Source: Mycolicibacterium flavescens (lineage in GTDB: Bacteria > Actinomycetota > Actinomycetes > Mycobacteriales > Mycobacteriaceae). Taken from it: a DNA stretch of 64,000 bases. The stretch covers positions 4,836,001 to 4,900,000 of the forward strand of contig LR134353.1 of NCBI GenBank assembly GCA_900637135.1. The letters are read 5' to 3'. The translations under genes were made by a program, and so were the position numbers. The notes beneath the pieces are model-generated. The model was not told the origin of the DNA, did not search any database, and saw only the letters and a list, made by a program, of their open reading frames with translations. Below, piece after piece: positions 49,626 through 59,391 of this stretch (positions are counted from its first letter, which is position 1; each line of letters starts with the position of its first letter).

Positions 49626-51109
49626 AAGGGTGGGGGTTTGTTGCGTTCGGCGACGTAGGGCTGGTTGCGGCGCCGTTCGGCTTCGATTGCCGCAATACGA
49701 TTCTGCTCACGAGTTCGTGTGCGGCGCGGCATTTTCAGGGTGCGCGCCTCATCGGTGTTGGTGTCGATGGTGGTGTTGATGGCGGCGGGTGCGGTGGGCT
49801 GGCACAGGTCGGGGAATAGCAGGCGGCTGCCGGGGTGGGTGGTATAGGTCTGCCCGTGGCGGGAGGTCCACTCGATCCTGCCGTCGCGATACTGGCGGTC
49901 GCGCCAGCTGGCGAAGGTTTTGAGCAGATGGTGGTGGCGGCACAAGCATTTGAGGTTTGAGGCTTGGGTGGGCCCGGCGGGGTAGGCGATGGTGTGGTCG
50001 AGGTCGCAGGCGGTGGCCGGAACGTCGCAGCCGGGGAATCGGCATGTCAGGTCGCGGCAGCGCACGAACCACGCCAAGCTTGTTGAGGCGCTGTAGCGCG
50101 GTTCGGGCCCGGCATCGCCGGGGTGGATCACCGGTTGACGTTTGGCGGTGGCGGCCAGGGTGCTCGCCAGCAGCGGCGCCGGCAGCAGACCCTTGCCCAT
50201 CAGATACCCCGGGTCGGTGCCCGCCGGGCCCGCGGACTCGCCCTGGTTCTCCTCGTGTGGCGTGTGCGGTGCTGCGCCGTGCAGTGCGGCGGGGGTGTCG
50301 TCGGACAGTGATTCGTGGCGGGCGATGACATGGATGACCACAGCGCTGGGGGTGGCGGTTGCGGCTTCACATTCGGGGCGCCCGCATGCGCAGGTGAGTC
50401 GGTCGGCGCCGTGGCCGAGGGCGCCGAGGGCATCGGCGCGGCGTTGCTCGGTGGTACGCGGGTCGTGGTCGCACACTGCGGCGGCCATCGCATCCAGGCG
50501 CGCGTCGAGGGCGGCGGTGTCGGCGGCGAACAACCAACCCTCGATCGCGGCAGTGCCCGACCCGTCGGGCGGATCGTGGATCACCACGTCGCGGCCCAGC
50601 GCGGCGTTCTCAGTGCGCCGCACCGCGCCCGCGTCGTAGCGGTCCACACAGGTGTCGATGGCGGTGTCGAGTTTGGTCGCCGACAGGATGCCCCAGCGGG
50701 GCAGCTCGGTCGCGAGTTCGGCGTCAATCTTGGTCAGTGCGGCCGCATCGCGCACCAGCCGGGTGCGATGGGTGACCGTGGCCACCATGCGAGACGAGAG
50801 CGCGCCGGTGGCGAACACCGCGGCCACCGCGGGCAGGCGCTGGCGCAGATCATCAGCTATTGAGAGTTGGTGGGAGGCCACGCCCAGGGAGACGCCCTGG
50901 GCGGCGGCGACCTCGGCGGCCGCGATCGCCCAGTTGTCGATGCACCACTGCTCGCGATCAACCGCCCCGGCCTCCCGGATCAATCGCTCGAGCACATCGG
51001 CGGAAGCGGCCAACCGGCGCGCGCACGCGGCGTTTTCCACCCGCGCCCACGCCCCGATCGCGCCCGCACCCCGGGACCGGCCGGCCACCCCCACCAATTC
51101 ATCGAACAT
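49622..51109 (-). CDS. 13E12-type DUF222/HNH endonuclease-like protein
   Basis: 495 aa from ATG 51109 (MFDELVGVAGRSRGAGAIGA); the frame stays open further upstream, but only this start gives the family's beginning. The DUF222 region (about 40-300) precedes an HNH module near residues 365-430: CRFPGCDVPATACDLDHTIA and LCRHHHLLKTF. It belongs to the large REP13E12-related family of mycobacteria, which includes phage targets and many degenerate copies. This copy appears intact. Activity is unknown. Confidence 0.88.
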   Translation of the reverse strand: MFDELVGVAGRSRGAGAIGAWARVENAACARRLAASADVLERLIREAGAVDREQWCIDNWAIAAAEVAAAQGVSLGVASHQLSIADDLRQRLPAVAAVFATGALSSRMVATVTHRTRLVRDAAALTKIDAELATELPRWGILSATKLDTAIDTCVDRYDAGAVRRTENAALGRDVVIHDPPDGSGTAAIEGWLFAADTAALDARLDAMAAAVCDHDPRTTEQRRADALGALGHGADRLTCACGRPECEAATATPSAVVIHVIARHESLSDDTPAALHGAAPHTPHEENQGESAGPAGTDPGYLMGKGLLPAPLLASTLAATAKRQPVIHPGDAGPEPRYSASTSLAWFVRCRDLTCRFPGCDVPATACDLDHTIAYPAGPTQASNLKCLCRHHHLLKTFASWRDRQYRDGRIEWTSRHGQTYTTHPGSRLLFPDLCQPTAPAAINTTIDTNTDEARTLKMPRRTRTREQNRIAAIEAERRRNQPYVAERNKPPPF

Positions 51110-51365
51110 ACGAACGAATCTAACGACCACCCCCGACCGCGTTGACCGCAACGACCGGCCACAACCACATCTGTGGACGAACCAGAACTTGGGGACAACT
51201 CCGACGGCCGTCGGCCGAACGCCTGTAGATAACGTGCCGAGAGCGAGGTCGTACCGAGCGTGAGGGCCACATAACGAGCGTGAGGTCGAGCGCCATGAGT
51301 CAAAGGGTTGCCCGTCCACGCTTCGCAGGTTGAAGTGGAGACGTCGACCGACGAAAGGATGGAAC
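51110..51365. other. Intergenic region with a short direct repeat
   Basis: 256 bp between the divergent HNH and sulfatase genes. CGAGCGTGAGG occurs twice, at 51255-51265 and 51275-51285, 20 bp apart (about two helical turns), upstream of the sulfatase start. Otherwise no gene or hairpin is evident. Confidence 0.5.
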
Positions 51366-52733
51366 GTGACAGACCGGCGCCGAGACAACGTGCTGATCGT
51401 TCACTGGCACGACCTCGGCCGCTATCTCGGCGCGTACGGTCACCTCGACGTGTCGAGTCCTCGTCTCGACGAATTCGCCGCCGAAGGCATTCTGTTCACC
51501 CGCGCGCATGCGACTGCGCCGCTCTGCTCGCCATCGCGGGGTTCCTTGTTCACCGGCCGCTACCCCCAGAGCAACGGTCTCGTCGGCCTTGCCCACCACG
51601 GATGGGAATACCGCGCGGGTGTCCGTACACTGCCGCAGATTCTGTCCGAATCAGGTTGGCATACCGCCTTGTTCGGTATGCAACACGAAACCTCATACCC
51701 TGCCAAGCTCGGCTTCGATGAGTTCGACGTCTCTAACTCGTACTGTGAATACGTTGTCGGACAGGCGACGCGGTGGCTCACCGACCCGCCGGATAAGCCG
51801 TTCCTGTTGACAGCGGGCTTCTTCGAGACGCATAGACCGTACCCGCGCGACAGGTATGAACCAGCCGATGCCACAGGCGTCGACGTCCCCGAGTATCTGC
51901 CCGACACCGCGGAAGTCCGGCAGGATCTCGCCGAGTTCTACGGGTCGATCACGGTGGCCGACGCCGCGGTCGGCCGACTGCTCGACACCCTTGAAGCGAC
52001 CGGCCTCGACCGCACCACATGGGTGGTGTTCATGACCGACCACGGCCCAGCACTCCCCCGCGCCAAATCCACGCTGTACGACGCGGGCACCGGCATCGCG
52101 ATGATGCTGCGCCCGCCACGCGACGCGAATGTCCCGCCGACGGTGTACGACGAGTTGTTCAGCGGAGTGGACCTGGTTCCCACACTGCTCGACCTCCTCG
52201 GTGTCGAGGTACCGGCCGATGTCGAGGGGCTCTCGCACAAGGCGGCCCTGCTGGCCTCCCCTGAGCCGCCCGTTCGCACCGAGGTGTACACAACGAAGAC
52301 CTACCACGACTCGTTCGACCCGATCCGCGCGATCCGCACCAAGGAATACAGCTACATCGAGAATTACGCGGCGCGCCCGCTCCTCGATCTACCGTTGGAC
52401 ATCGCCGACAGCGCGCCTGGGCGCATCGTCGCGCCCCTCACCCGAGTGGAGCGACCGCAACGAGAGCTCTACGACCTGCGCGCCGACCCCAACGAGTCGA
52501 ACAACCTCCTAGTCCGAAGCGTCTCGGCCGAAGCAAAGTCCGTCGCCGATGATCTCGCCCTGCTGCTCAACGACTGGCGTGTCAAGACCAACGACGTCAT
52601 CCCCTCAGAGTTCGCAGGCACCCGGATATCGGAGCGCTACACCGAAACATATCTGCGTATCCAACGCCAGCTGCCGAGCCGGTCCGCAATCGCGTCCGAA
52701 CGCGGCGTCAAAGCCGATCACAGTGGCCAATAA
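51366..52733 (+). CDS. Sulfatase (Rv0296c family)
   Basis: 455 aa from GTG 51366 with a GAAAGGA site upstream. The formylglycine motif C-x-P-x-R is present as CSPSRGSLFTGRYP (Cys54). Other sulfatase marks: a TDHGPALPR block with metal Asp/His and LLDLLGVEVPADVEG. The N-terminal metal pair is HDLG where a DD is usual, which may alter metal binding. No signal peptide, so it probably acts in the cytoplasm. It lies 65 bp before the stf0 sulfotransferase gene, as in M. tuberculosis Rv0296c-Rv0295c. Confidence 0.88.
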   Translation: MTDRRRDNVLIVHWHDLGRYLGAYGHLDVSSPRLDEFAAEGILFTRAHATAPLCSPSRGSLFTGRYPQSNGLVGLAHHGWEYRAGVRTLPQILSESGWHTALFGMQHETSYPAKLGFDEFDVSNSYCEYVVGQATRWLTDPPDKPFLLTAGFFETHRPYPRDRYEPADATGVDVPEYLPDTAEVRQDLAEFYGSITVADAAVGRLLDTLEATGLDRTTWVVFMTDHGPALPRAKSTLYDAGTGIAMMLRPPRDANVPPTVYDELFSGVDLVPTLLDLLGVEVPADVEGLSHKAALLASPEPPVRTEVYTTKTYHDSFDPIRAIRTKEYSYIENYAARPLLDLPLDIADSAPGRIVAPLTRVERPQRELYDLRADPNESNNLLVRSVSAEAKSVADDLALLLNDWRVKTNDVIPSEFAGTRISERYTETYLRIQRQLPSRSAIASERGVKADHSGQ

Positions 52734-52798
52734 TTTCGCTCAGCGTGAGCGAAAATGCGTGTGGTGTCGGATGTTTGCCGTGTGGGTAAGCTGCGCGC

Positions 52799-53599
52799 AT
52801 GTCAGCCCCGACGGCCTATCTCGTCCTGGCCTCTCAGCGCAGCGGCAGCACGCTGCTGGTGGAGTCCTTGCGCGCGACCGGTGTCGCCGGAGACCCCGTC
52901 GAGTTCTTCCAGTACCTACCGAGCACCAGCCAGTCGCCACAGCCCAGGCAGTGGTTCGAGGGTGTGACCGACGAGTCGATTCTCCGCCTCCTCGACCCGA
53001 TCGACGAGGGCAAACCCGACCTCGCTCCCCCGGAGATCTGGCGCGACTACATCCGCACGGCCGGCCGCACCCCCAATGGAATCTGGGGCGGCAAGCTGAT
53101 GTGGAACCAGACTCCGCTACTGCTCGATCGGGCCAGCAGACTGCCCGACCGCTCAGGTACCGGCCTGCTGTCGGCGATCCGGGACGTCATCGGTAGCGAC
53201 CCGTTCCCCATCCACGTCTTCCGTCCTGACGTTGTCTCCCAAGCGGTTTCGTTCTGGCGTGCGGTGCAGACCCGGGTATGGCGTGGCCGACCCGACCCGG
53301 CGCGCGATGCCCGCGCCGAATACCACGCGGGAGCGATCGCCCACATCGTGACGATGTTGCGCGCCCAGGAGGAAGGTTGGCGCACTTGGTTCGATGAGGA
53401 AGGGGTTGCTCCGATGGAGGTGGCGTATCCGGTGTTGTGGCGCAATCTTTCACAGATCGTCGGCGATGTCCTCGAAGCGCTCGGACAGGACCGACGGCTC
53501 GCGCCCGAACCGGTCCTTGAACGGCAGTCCGACCAGCGCTCCGACGCGTGGGTCGACCGGTACCGAGCGGACGCAGAAAAAGACGGGCTTCCCACATGA
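52799..53599 (+). CDS. stf0: Trehalose 2-sulfotransferase Stf0
   Basis: 266 aa. Very close in remembered sequence to the structurally studied M. smegmatis Stf0, which moves sulfate from PAPS to the 2-position of trehalose: the 5'-phosphosulfate loop ASQRSGSTLLVESL, GGKLMWNQTP, RPDVVSQAVSFWRAVQTRVW and the C-terminal ERQSDQRSDAWVDRY are all there. Trehalose-2-sulfate is the core of sulfolipid-1 in M. tuberculosis. No further sulfolipid genes are seen in the window. It follows the sulfatase on the same strand. Confidence 0.93.
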   Translation: MSAPTAYLVLASQRSGSTLLVESLRATGVAGDPVEFFQYLPSTSQSPQPRQWFEGVTDESILRLLDPIDEGKPDLAPPEIWRDYIRTAGRTPNGIWGGKLMWNQTPLLLDRASRLPDRSGTGLLSAIRDVIGSDPFPIHVFRPDVVSQAVSFWRAVQTRVWRGRPDPARDARAEYHAGAIAHIVTMLRAQEEGWRTWFDEEGVAPMEVAYPVLWRNLSQIVGDVLEALGQDRRLAPEPVLERQSDQRSDAWVDRYRADAEKDGLPT

Positions 53600-53634
53600 G
53601 GGACAACACCCTGCATCGTTGAGCGGCGAGAGGC

Positions 53635-54396
53635 TCAGTTCACCTGAGCCACCACGAAAACACGTCGAAACGGGAAGAATGTCGTGCCGTCCCTCCGCGA
53701 CGGATACGCCGCGTCCAGCAGCGGGATCAACTCGTCGCGGAACTCGTCCCACTCGGTGTCGGTGAGCCTATTGCGCACCGGGCGTAGCGCCGTCCCCGCG
53801 ATCCAGTTCAGCACCGGATCCCCGCCGGTCAACACGTGCACGTAGGTGGTCTCCCACGCGTCGACCGTACAACCAGCGTCGGTCAGCAGGTCTGCGTACT
53901 CCACCGGATCCTTCACCGGTGACTCCCGAAACGGGAAGTCGTGCAGTCGTTCTGCCCATCGGTCACGCCGGACGAGTTCTCCCACCGTGCGATGTGACGG
54001 TGCGTCGAAGTTCCCCGGTACCTGCATCGCGATCCACGACCGTGCCGGCAACTGTTCGGCCCACCTGACGAGTAAGCGTGGATGGTCGGGCACCCAATGC
54101 AGGGTGGCATTGCTGATCACGACGTCGGTATCGGGTTTCGGCAGCCAATCGCCGGCGTCACCGACGTTCGCGTCGATGCCTCTGTCCCGCGCGGCCCGCA
54201 CCATTTCCGGCGAGCTGTCGAACGCCTCTATGCGTGCCTGCGGCCAACGCTGGGCCAATGAGGCCGTCAGATTGCCCGGCCCACAACCCAGATCCGCGAC
54301 CCGCCGCGGGGCATCGGCTGCGACCCGCGACAACAGGTCGAAGTACGGGCGCCCGCGCTCCTCGGCGAACGCCAGATATGCGTCGGGGTTCCACAT
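53635..54396 (-). CDS. tam: Trans-aconitate 2-methyltransferase
   Basis: 253 aa from ATG 54396 (MWNPDAYLAFAEERGRPYFD), counterpart of M. tuberculosis Rv0294. Class I methyltransferase with motif I VADLGCGPGNLTASL, motif II-like IEAFDSSPEMV and VVISNATLHWVPDH. It methylates trans-aconitate, an inhibitor of the TCA cycle formed from cis-aconitate. It faces the alpha/beta hydrolase gene head to head, over a 41-bp gap, and converges on stf0. Confidence 0.9.
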   Translation of the reverse strand: MWNPDAYLAFAEERGRPYFDLLSRVAADAPRRVADLGCGPGNLTASLAQRWPQARIEAFDSSPEMVRAARDRGIDANVGDAGDWLPKPDTDVVISNATLHWVPDHPRLLVRWAEQLPARSWIAMQVPGNFDAPSHRTVGELVRRDRWAERLHDFPFRESPVKDPVEYADLLTDAGCTVDAWETTYVHVLTGGDPVLNWIAGTALRPVRNRLTDTEWDEFRDELIPLLDAAYPSRRDGTTFFPFRRVFVVAQVN

Positions 54397-54437
54397 GCTG
54401 ACAGTTTGACACCGCCCAAACGGGATACCATGCGGAA

Positions 54438-55631
54438 GTGAGCCAAACGGAAGCCGATCCGGTCGATCCGCCGATTCCCGTTCCCGATGTCCCCGGTGCA
54501 GATGCCAGCACAGGGCTGCCACGACGCGCCGACCTGACGCTGCGCCAGCGCTTCATCGTCGACTCGTCAGCCGTGGCCGATCTCGCACTGCGCACCGCAA
54601 TCGCATCGCTGCTCGCGACGACGATGCTGCCGACGCTGGCCGGCGGCCTAAGCCGGTCTCAGTCACGCGCCGAACGCGAACAGCTGCAGTTCTACGCCGG
54701 ACTGGCCGCGGCCAAGGATCCCACGCAATCGTTTCCCGCGCCCACTTCGCCGCCCCGCGTCGCATCGCGAGCAGCCAACCCGCTGGCCGAGTGGATCGCG
54801 AAGGGTCAGGTTCAGAACATTCGTTTCGACAGCAGCTTCGAGGCGATCAACCCTGACTTGCGCACCCAGTGCCGCGGATTCGAACGCAACAACGTCGTAC
54901 ACGCCCAGCACTGGCGACACGATGACGGGCCGCACCCCACGCTCTGCCTGATCCATGGATTCATGGGTTCGCCGTATCTGTTCAACGGCTTGTTCTTCTC
55001 GCTGCCGTGGTTCTTCCGGTCGGGCTACGACGTCCTGTTGTACACCATGCCCTTCCACGGTCCGCGTGCCGAGAAGGGCTCCCCGTTCAGCGGCTACGGG
55101 TTCTTCGCCAACGGGTTCTCGGGCTTCGCCGAGGCGATGGCCCAGGCGGTGCACGACTTCCGTTCGGTCCTGGACTATCTGGAGTTCACCGGCGTCGACC
55201 GCATCGCGCTGACCGGCATGTCACTCGGCGGATACACATCAGCGCTCATCGCAGCGGTCGACGACCGGATCCAGGCCGTGATCCCCAATGTCCCTGTCGT
55301 CGCCCCCGATCAGACGGTGGACGAATGGTTCCCCGCCAACAAAGTCGTGGGACTGAGAAACCTGCTGACGGGTACCGACGCGGAACTCACCGGCGGCGCC
55401 ACCCTATTCTCCTCACCCCTGAACTACGCCCCGCTGGTTCCCAAGGACCGCCGGTTGATCATCACAGGTCTCGGTGACCGGCTGGCGCCGCCGGAACAGG
55501 CCGAGATGCTGTGGGAGCACTGGGACCGCTGCGCGTTCCACTGGTTCCCGGGCAACCACATCCTGCATGTCAGCCAGCCCGACTATCTGCGCAGGATGAC
55601 CCGCTTCATGAAGGGATTCATGTTCGACTGA
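54438..55631 (+). CDS. Alpha/beta hydrolase (Rv0293c family)
   Basis: 397 aa from GTG 54438. The nucleophile elbow GMSLGGYTSALIAA, the oxyanion region LIHGFMGSPYLFNG, an acid in LIITGLGDRLAPPEQAEML and the C-terminal His in WFPGNHILHV form a likely Ser-Asp-His triad. Conserved next to ESX-3 in mycobacteria but not known to be part of the secretion machine. Its 3' end overlaps eccE3 by 14 bp on the opposite strand. Confidence 0.85.
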   Translation: MSQTEADPVDPPIPVPDVPGADASTGLPRRADLTLRQRFIVDSSAVADLALRTAIASLLATTMLPTLAGGLSRSQSRAEREQLQFYAGLAAAKDPTQSFPAPTSPPRVASRAANPLAEWIAKGQVQNIRFDSSFEAINPDLRTQCRGFERNNVVHAQHWRHDDGPHPTLCLIHGFMGSPYLFNGLFFSLPWFFRSGYDVLLYTMPFHGPRAEKGSPFSGYGFFANGFSGFAEAMAQAVHDFRSVLDYLEFTGVDRIALTGMSLGGYTSALIAAVDDRIQAVIPNVPVVAPDQTVDEWFPANKVVGLRNLLTGTDAELTGGATLFSSPLNYAPLVPKDRRLIITGLGDRLAPPEQAEMLWEHWDRCAFHWFPGNHILHVSQPDYLRRMTRFMKGFMFD

Positions 55632-56535
55632 GTTCGGCCTGATATCCGGCCGGCCAGTCGGTCCGCGCCAGCAGATCGACGGCAACCGGCTTAGCCGGAA
55701 CGTCCAGCCTGCCAACGGCCTTGGGCTCCAACGCCTTGAGCAACGGTCCCTGGACTCCGCGATGCGGTGTCAGACCCGACACGGGCACCCCGCGTACGGG
55801 ATCGGGTGTGCGGAACGCACACACCGCCGCGACAGTCAGGTGCGCGGCCGAACCACTGAACTCGACGGCCGTCCATGTCTCAGACGATTGAGACCACACC
55901 TCGTCGAGGCGTTCACCCAACCGCTCGTCGACGGGAATCCCGTAGGCCGAGACGAATCCGCCTTCGTCTCGGACACCGCGCCACTTCTCGCGACCCTTTC
56001 CGATCAACGGCGCATCCGCATCGTCGACGGGTGCCGCATCAAGGCCCGCTTCCCGTAGGTGATCGGCGAGGCGACGGCCGGCGATCTCGGCAGTCTCGCG
56101 CAGCGGCAGCTCAGGTGAACGTGCCTGCAGAGCAACAAGATTCGACTCGGCATCCAGGGTCAGGCTGATCCACGTGGTACGAACACCATTGGAATCGCGG
56201 TTTGTCACGCGAACCTTCTCGCTACGGACGCCGAACCTTTCGACGTAGCCCGCGACCAGCAGCAGCGGCACACCGAATCCCGACGGGTCGTCGACCCGCA
56301 ACACCACCGTGGCCTGCTTCGGACTCTGCGGCTTCGGCTTGGAGTGGTTGCGGCGAAACACCGCCAACCGCCGACCGATCATGTTTGTGACGAACTGGCC
56401 CCGCCACCATGCGAACACGACGACCACCACGGTGACCGCGATCCCGAAGATCCACCAATCCGGGGTTGTCTCCCACGGGTACGCCATTGCCGCCAGGACG
56501 ACGGCCAACGACGCCAGCGCAATTCGAATGGTCAC
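55618..56535 (-). CDS. eccE3: ESX-3 membrane component EccE3
   Basis: 305 aa from GTG 56535, whose GTGA overlaps the mycP3 stop. Two N-terminal membrane helices (about 3-20 and 27-47), then a basic linker (RRNHSKPKPQSPKQ) and a cytoplasmic/periplasmic domain. EccE borders the core EccB-EccC-EccD complex of type VII secretion. It is the last gene of the ESX-3 operon, in the same position as M. tuberculosis Rv0292. Confidence 0.9.
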   Translation of the reverse strand: MTIRIALASLAVVLAAMAYPWETTPDWWIFGIAVTVVVVVFAWWRGQFVTNMIGRRLAVFRRNHSKPKPQSPKQATVVLRVDDPSGFGVPLLLVAGYVERFGVRSEKVRVTNRDSNGVRTTWISLTLDAESNLVALQARSPELPLRETAEIAGRRLADHLREAGLDAAPVDDADAPLIGKGREKWRGVRDEGGFVSAYGIPVDERLGERLDEVWSQSSETWTAVEFSGSAAHLTVAAVCAFRTPDPVRGVPVSGLTPHRGVQGPLLKALEPKAVGRLDVPAKPVAVDLLARTDWPAGYQAELSRT

Positions 56536-57938
56536 GATGCCTCCGCTTGGTTGTCTAGGTTCCTCCGCCGGTGGACCGCGACCGCGGCCGTGACGGCTGC
56601 GATCAGCGCCAGCACACCGGTTCCCACGAACGCGACCACCTTCGGGGTCTCGTCGGGGGCGGCCGGTCGCGGCGGTGCGGCGACGGGCTGGGGCTCCGGC
56701 TCCCCGTTCCCGGCGACGGCCGCTGTCACATCCCATGTCAGCGCGGCGACGGGATCGACGAGTCCGGCACCGGTCAGGTTCGATGGTGCTCGCGCCGCAC
56801 CCTGCGCACCGGCCGTGAGCCGGTCCCTGACCTGTTCGGCGGTCAGCTCGGGAAAACGACTGCGTATCAATGCCGCAACGCCGGATACATACGCGGCCGC
56901 GAAACTCGTACCGTTCAGCGGATACAACCGGCCCCGCTCGTCGGGTAGCCCGTTGGCGAGTGCGCCGCCTTCGCCGTTACCCACCGAGACGATATCCTGC
57001 CCGGGCGCGGCTATCCCCACCCACGGTCCCGCCATCGTGAAATCCGATGGGCGCCCGGCGCTGTCGAGTGAACCGACCGAAAGCACATACGGCTGCCAGG
57101 ACGACGGTATCGACACCGACGTCACACCTGCCCAGTTACGAGGGTCCTCCGGGCGGCTGGGATCCGACAGCGGGTTGGACGGACATGCCGACCCCGGGTT
57201 CAACCCCATCTTGGTGTTGCCCGCGGCAGCGACGATCACCGCGTCCTTGTCCACGGCGGCATAGCGCAGGGCCGCACCGAGTTCGTTCTGGTCGATGTTC
57301 TCCGTTGCGGGCAGGCACGTGACGGCGGAGATATTGATGACCCTCGCACCCAGGTCCGCCGCGCGGACAACCGCACGAGCCAGGGTCGCCACATCGAGTG
57401 CGACCTGTGCCGTCGCCGGATTCTCGCCGATCTCGCGCGGGGAGAACCGCGACGACGTCGACCGGATCGCGAGCACGCGAGCACCTGGCGCCACCCCGGA
57501 GAATCCGTCGGCCCCCGGCTGTCCCGCGATCAGCCCTGCCACCAGCGTTCCGTGACCATCGCAGTCGCTGAGCCCATCGGTCGACTCGACGAAGTCCCCG
57601 CCGGGTTCCACGTTCGGCAGTCGAGGTCCCGGCGTGACGCCGGTGTCGATGACCGCCACGAGTTGTCCGTCGCCGCGGCTGTACTCCCACGCGCCCTCGA
57701 GGTTGAGCCGTTTCTGGTTGGTGCTGGGCGCACCGGGGTCGCTACCGGGTAACACACCCGCGCCGACGCACGGCCCGCGTTGCGATTGCAGCTGCACGGG
57801 CCCGGCGGCGCCCGACGGAGGCGGCACAGCCGGATCCACCTGAGGTGGCGTCAGCGCCTGTGCGACCGGAGAACTCACCGCCACGACGGCCATCGCCGCC
57901 GTAGCTGCGACCACAGTGCGCAACCGGTCGCGCATCAC
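56532..57938 (-). CDS. mycP3: Mycosin-3 subtilisin-like serine protease MycP3
   Basis: 468 aa from GTG 57938 (an ATG follows at 57935). The signal peptide ends near VAQAL (residue ~29). Catalytic triad: Asp98 (VAVIDTG), His129 (DGHGTLVAG) and Ser345 (LNGTSFAAAYVSG), all present. Mature domain is followed by a Pro-rich linker and a C-terminal membrane helix (about 435-458) with a basic end. It faces the periplasm and stabilises the ESX-3 complex. Counterpart of Rv0291. Confidence 0.95.
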   Translation of the reverse strand: MMRDRLRTVVAATAAMAVVAVSSPVAQALTPPQVDPAVPPPSGAAGPVQLQSQRGPCVGAGVLPGSDPGAPSTNQKRLNLEGAWEYSRGDGQLVAVIDTGVTPGPRLPNVEPGGDFVESTDGLSDCDGHGTLVAGLIAGQPGADGFSGVAPGARVLAIRSTSSRFSPREIGENPATAQVALDVATLARAVVRAADLGARVINISAVTCLPATENIDQNELGAALRYAAVDKDAVIVAAAGNTKMGLNPGSACPSNPLSDPSRPEDPRNWAGVTSVSIPSSWQPYVLSVGSLDSAGRPSDFTMAGPWVGIAAPGQDIVSVGNGEGGALANGLPDERGRLYPLNGTSFAAAYVSGVAALIRSRFPELTAEQVRDRLTAGAQGAARAPSNLTGAGLVDPVAALTWDVTAAVAGNGEPEPQPVAAPPRPAAPDETPKVVAFVGTGVLALIAAVTAAVAVHRRRNLDNQAEAS

Positions 57939-57945
57939 CGATGCC

Positions 57946-59391
57946 TCATCGATTGAGCACCCAGACGAACAGTCCGACGAGATAGGCCAGCACCGGGATC
58001 AGCGACGCGTCGATACCGGATGCCAGGAACCCGACGATGCGACGCATCGGCAGCGAGTAGGTGTCCGGCGAGGCGACCCGCGGGAACGTCGCGACGATCA
58101 CCCAGACCACCGTCAAGCCAACGAACGCCAGCAGCGCCCACCATGCCGCTCCGATGCGGTCGTCGACGCTGAACACGACCATGAACGAGATCGCAAGCAG
58201 GAAGGGCTGGCTCAGCAGCCATGCCTTGCACGGCGCCGAGTCCCACACGCGGGCCCGCAGCACCGATCCAAGCGCCACCGCGGCCACGACGTACCACGCC
58301 CACGGCGAAACTCCTTGCGGAGCAGCTAGCGTGATCGCCCCCGCGGTCGACAGCAGTACACCGCCTGCGATGAAACCGGTTTGGTGCGAATCGCTGATCC
58401 GAACACGGCGCGGCAGATCGGCGAGCACCTTCATCGGGTGCGGCGCCGGGGTCGGGTCACCGGGAGCGGGTATGACCGGCATCGGCAGCCGCGCCCATAG
58501 GGCGGAGAGTTGGGCCGCCTGGACGGTGACCACGAGCGCGAGCACCACGAGCAGGGATCCGACGACGAGGTGGTTCAGGTGCCAGATCGTCGCGGCGCCC
58601 GCGGTGATCAGTGCACCGGCCCCGACGACGGTGGCCGCTGTGAAGACCGCGATGGCCCGTTGGGCGACAACGATGCTGACGATCGACCAGGCCGTCACGC
58701 CTGCGGCGGCGAGCAGCACGTGTGACGGCCCGAAGTCGCCGGGCACTCCGAGCGCGAGAGCCACGGTGATGGGCGCGAGCGCCGTCACGGCTAACGCCGT
58801 GCCGAGCCGGGGGGAACGGCCCCAGGTGAGCAGAGCGGCCAGCACCGTGAGCGCCGCCGCACCGCTGGCCACGGCGAGACCGGCGAAGCCACCGATGATT
58901 TCGCTGTGCACCGCAGCAAAGACGGTGGCGATCACGATCAGCGTGATCACCGCCGCGGCCGCACCACGCGCGATATGTGCCGCCCCCCACGGCTTCTCGC
59001 GGGCGGCGGAGAAGATGACGGCCGCGTCGCCGATGTCCTCGACGATCCGCGGTGCAGGTGGACCGGCCGGAAGCGGTTGCAGCGCCAGCAGATCACCGTC
59101 GACGACACCGACGGTGTCCAGCGTCGCGTCGAGGCTGAACGGCGCACCGCCGACCGGCGCCAGCGACAGCACGACCGGGGTGGCGTCGCCGTACTCCTCG
59201 TCGGCGGGCATTGCCATCCGCCGTACTGCGGGCAGGATCTCGCGCAGAGGGAGTTCGGTCGGCAACGCCATGTCCGTGACTCGACCGCCCGCCTCGCCCG
59301 CGGCGAGCACCGCGACGCGAACTATCGGCATCGACCGGGACGGGGCCGGGTCCGCCAAAGACGCTGTCGCGCCGCTCAAACTGTCTGCCAT
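57946..59391 (-). CDS. eccD3: ESX-3 multi-pass membrane component EccD3
   Basis: 481 aa from ATG 59391, overlapping the espG3 stop by 16 bp. An N-terminal ubiquitin-like domain (about 20-110: RVAVLAAGEAGGRVTDMALP, LREILPAVRRM, LDATLDTVGVVDGDLLALQP) is followed by eleven or so membrane helices, as in all EccD proteins, which form the hydrophobic vestibule of the secretion channel. Counterpart of Rv0290. Confidence 0.93.
   Translation of the reverse strand: MADSLSGATASLADPAPSRSMPIVRVAVLAAGEAGGRVTDMALPTELPLREILPAVRRMAMPADEEYGDATPVVLSLAPVGGAPFSLDATLDTVGVVDGDLLALQPLPAGPPAPRIVEDIGDAAVIFSAAREKPWGAAHIARGAAAAVITLIVIATVFAAVHSEIIGGFAGLAVASGAAALTVLAALLTWGRSPRLGTALAVTALAPITVALALGVPGDFGPSHVLLAAAGVTAWSIVSIVVAQRAIAVFTAATVVGAGALITAGAATIWHLNHLVVGSLLVVLALVVTVQAAQLSALWARLPMPVIPAPGDPTPAPHPMKVLADLPRRVRISDSHQTGFIAGGVLLSTAGAITLAAPQGVSPWAWYVVAAVALGSVLRARVWDSAPCKAWLLSQPFLLAISFMVVFSVDDRIGAAWWALLAFVGLTVVWVIVATFPRVASPDTYSLPMRRIVGFLASGIDASLIPVLAYLVGLFVWVLNR

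Noticed and set aside
51110..51388. Upstream extension of the HNH protein
   Set aside because: The added residues are not part of the family pattern and overlap the start of the divergent sulfatase gene.
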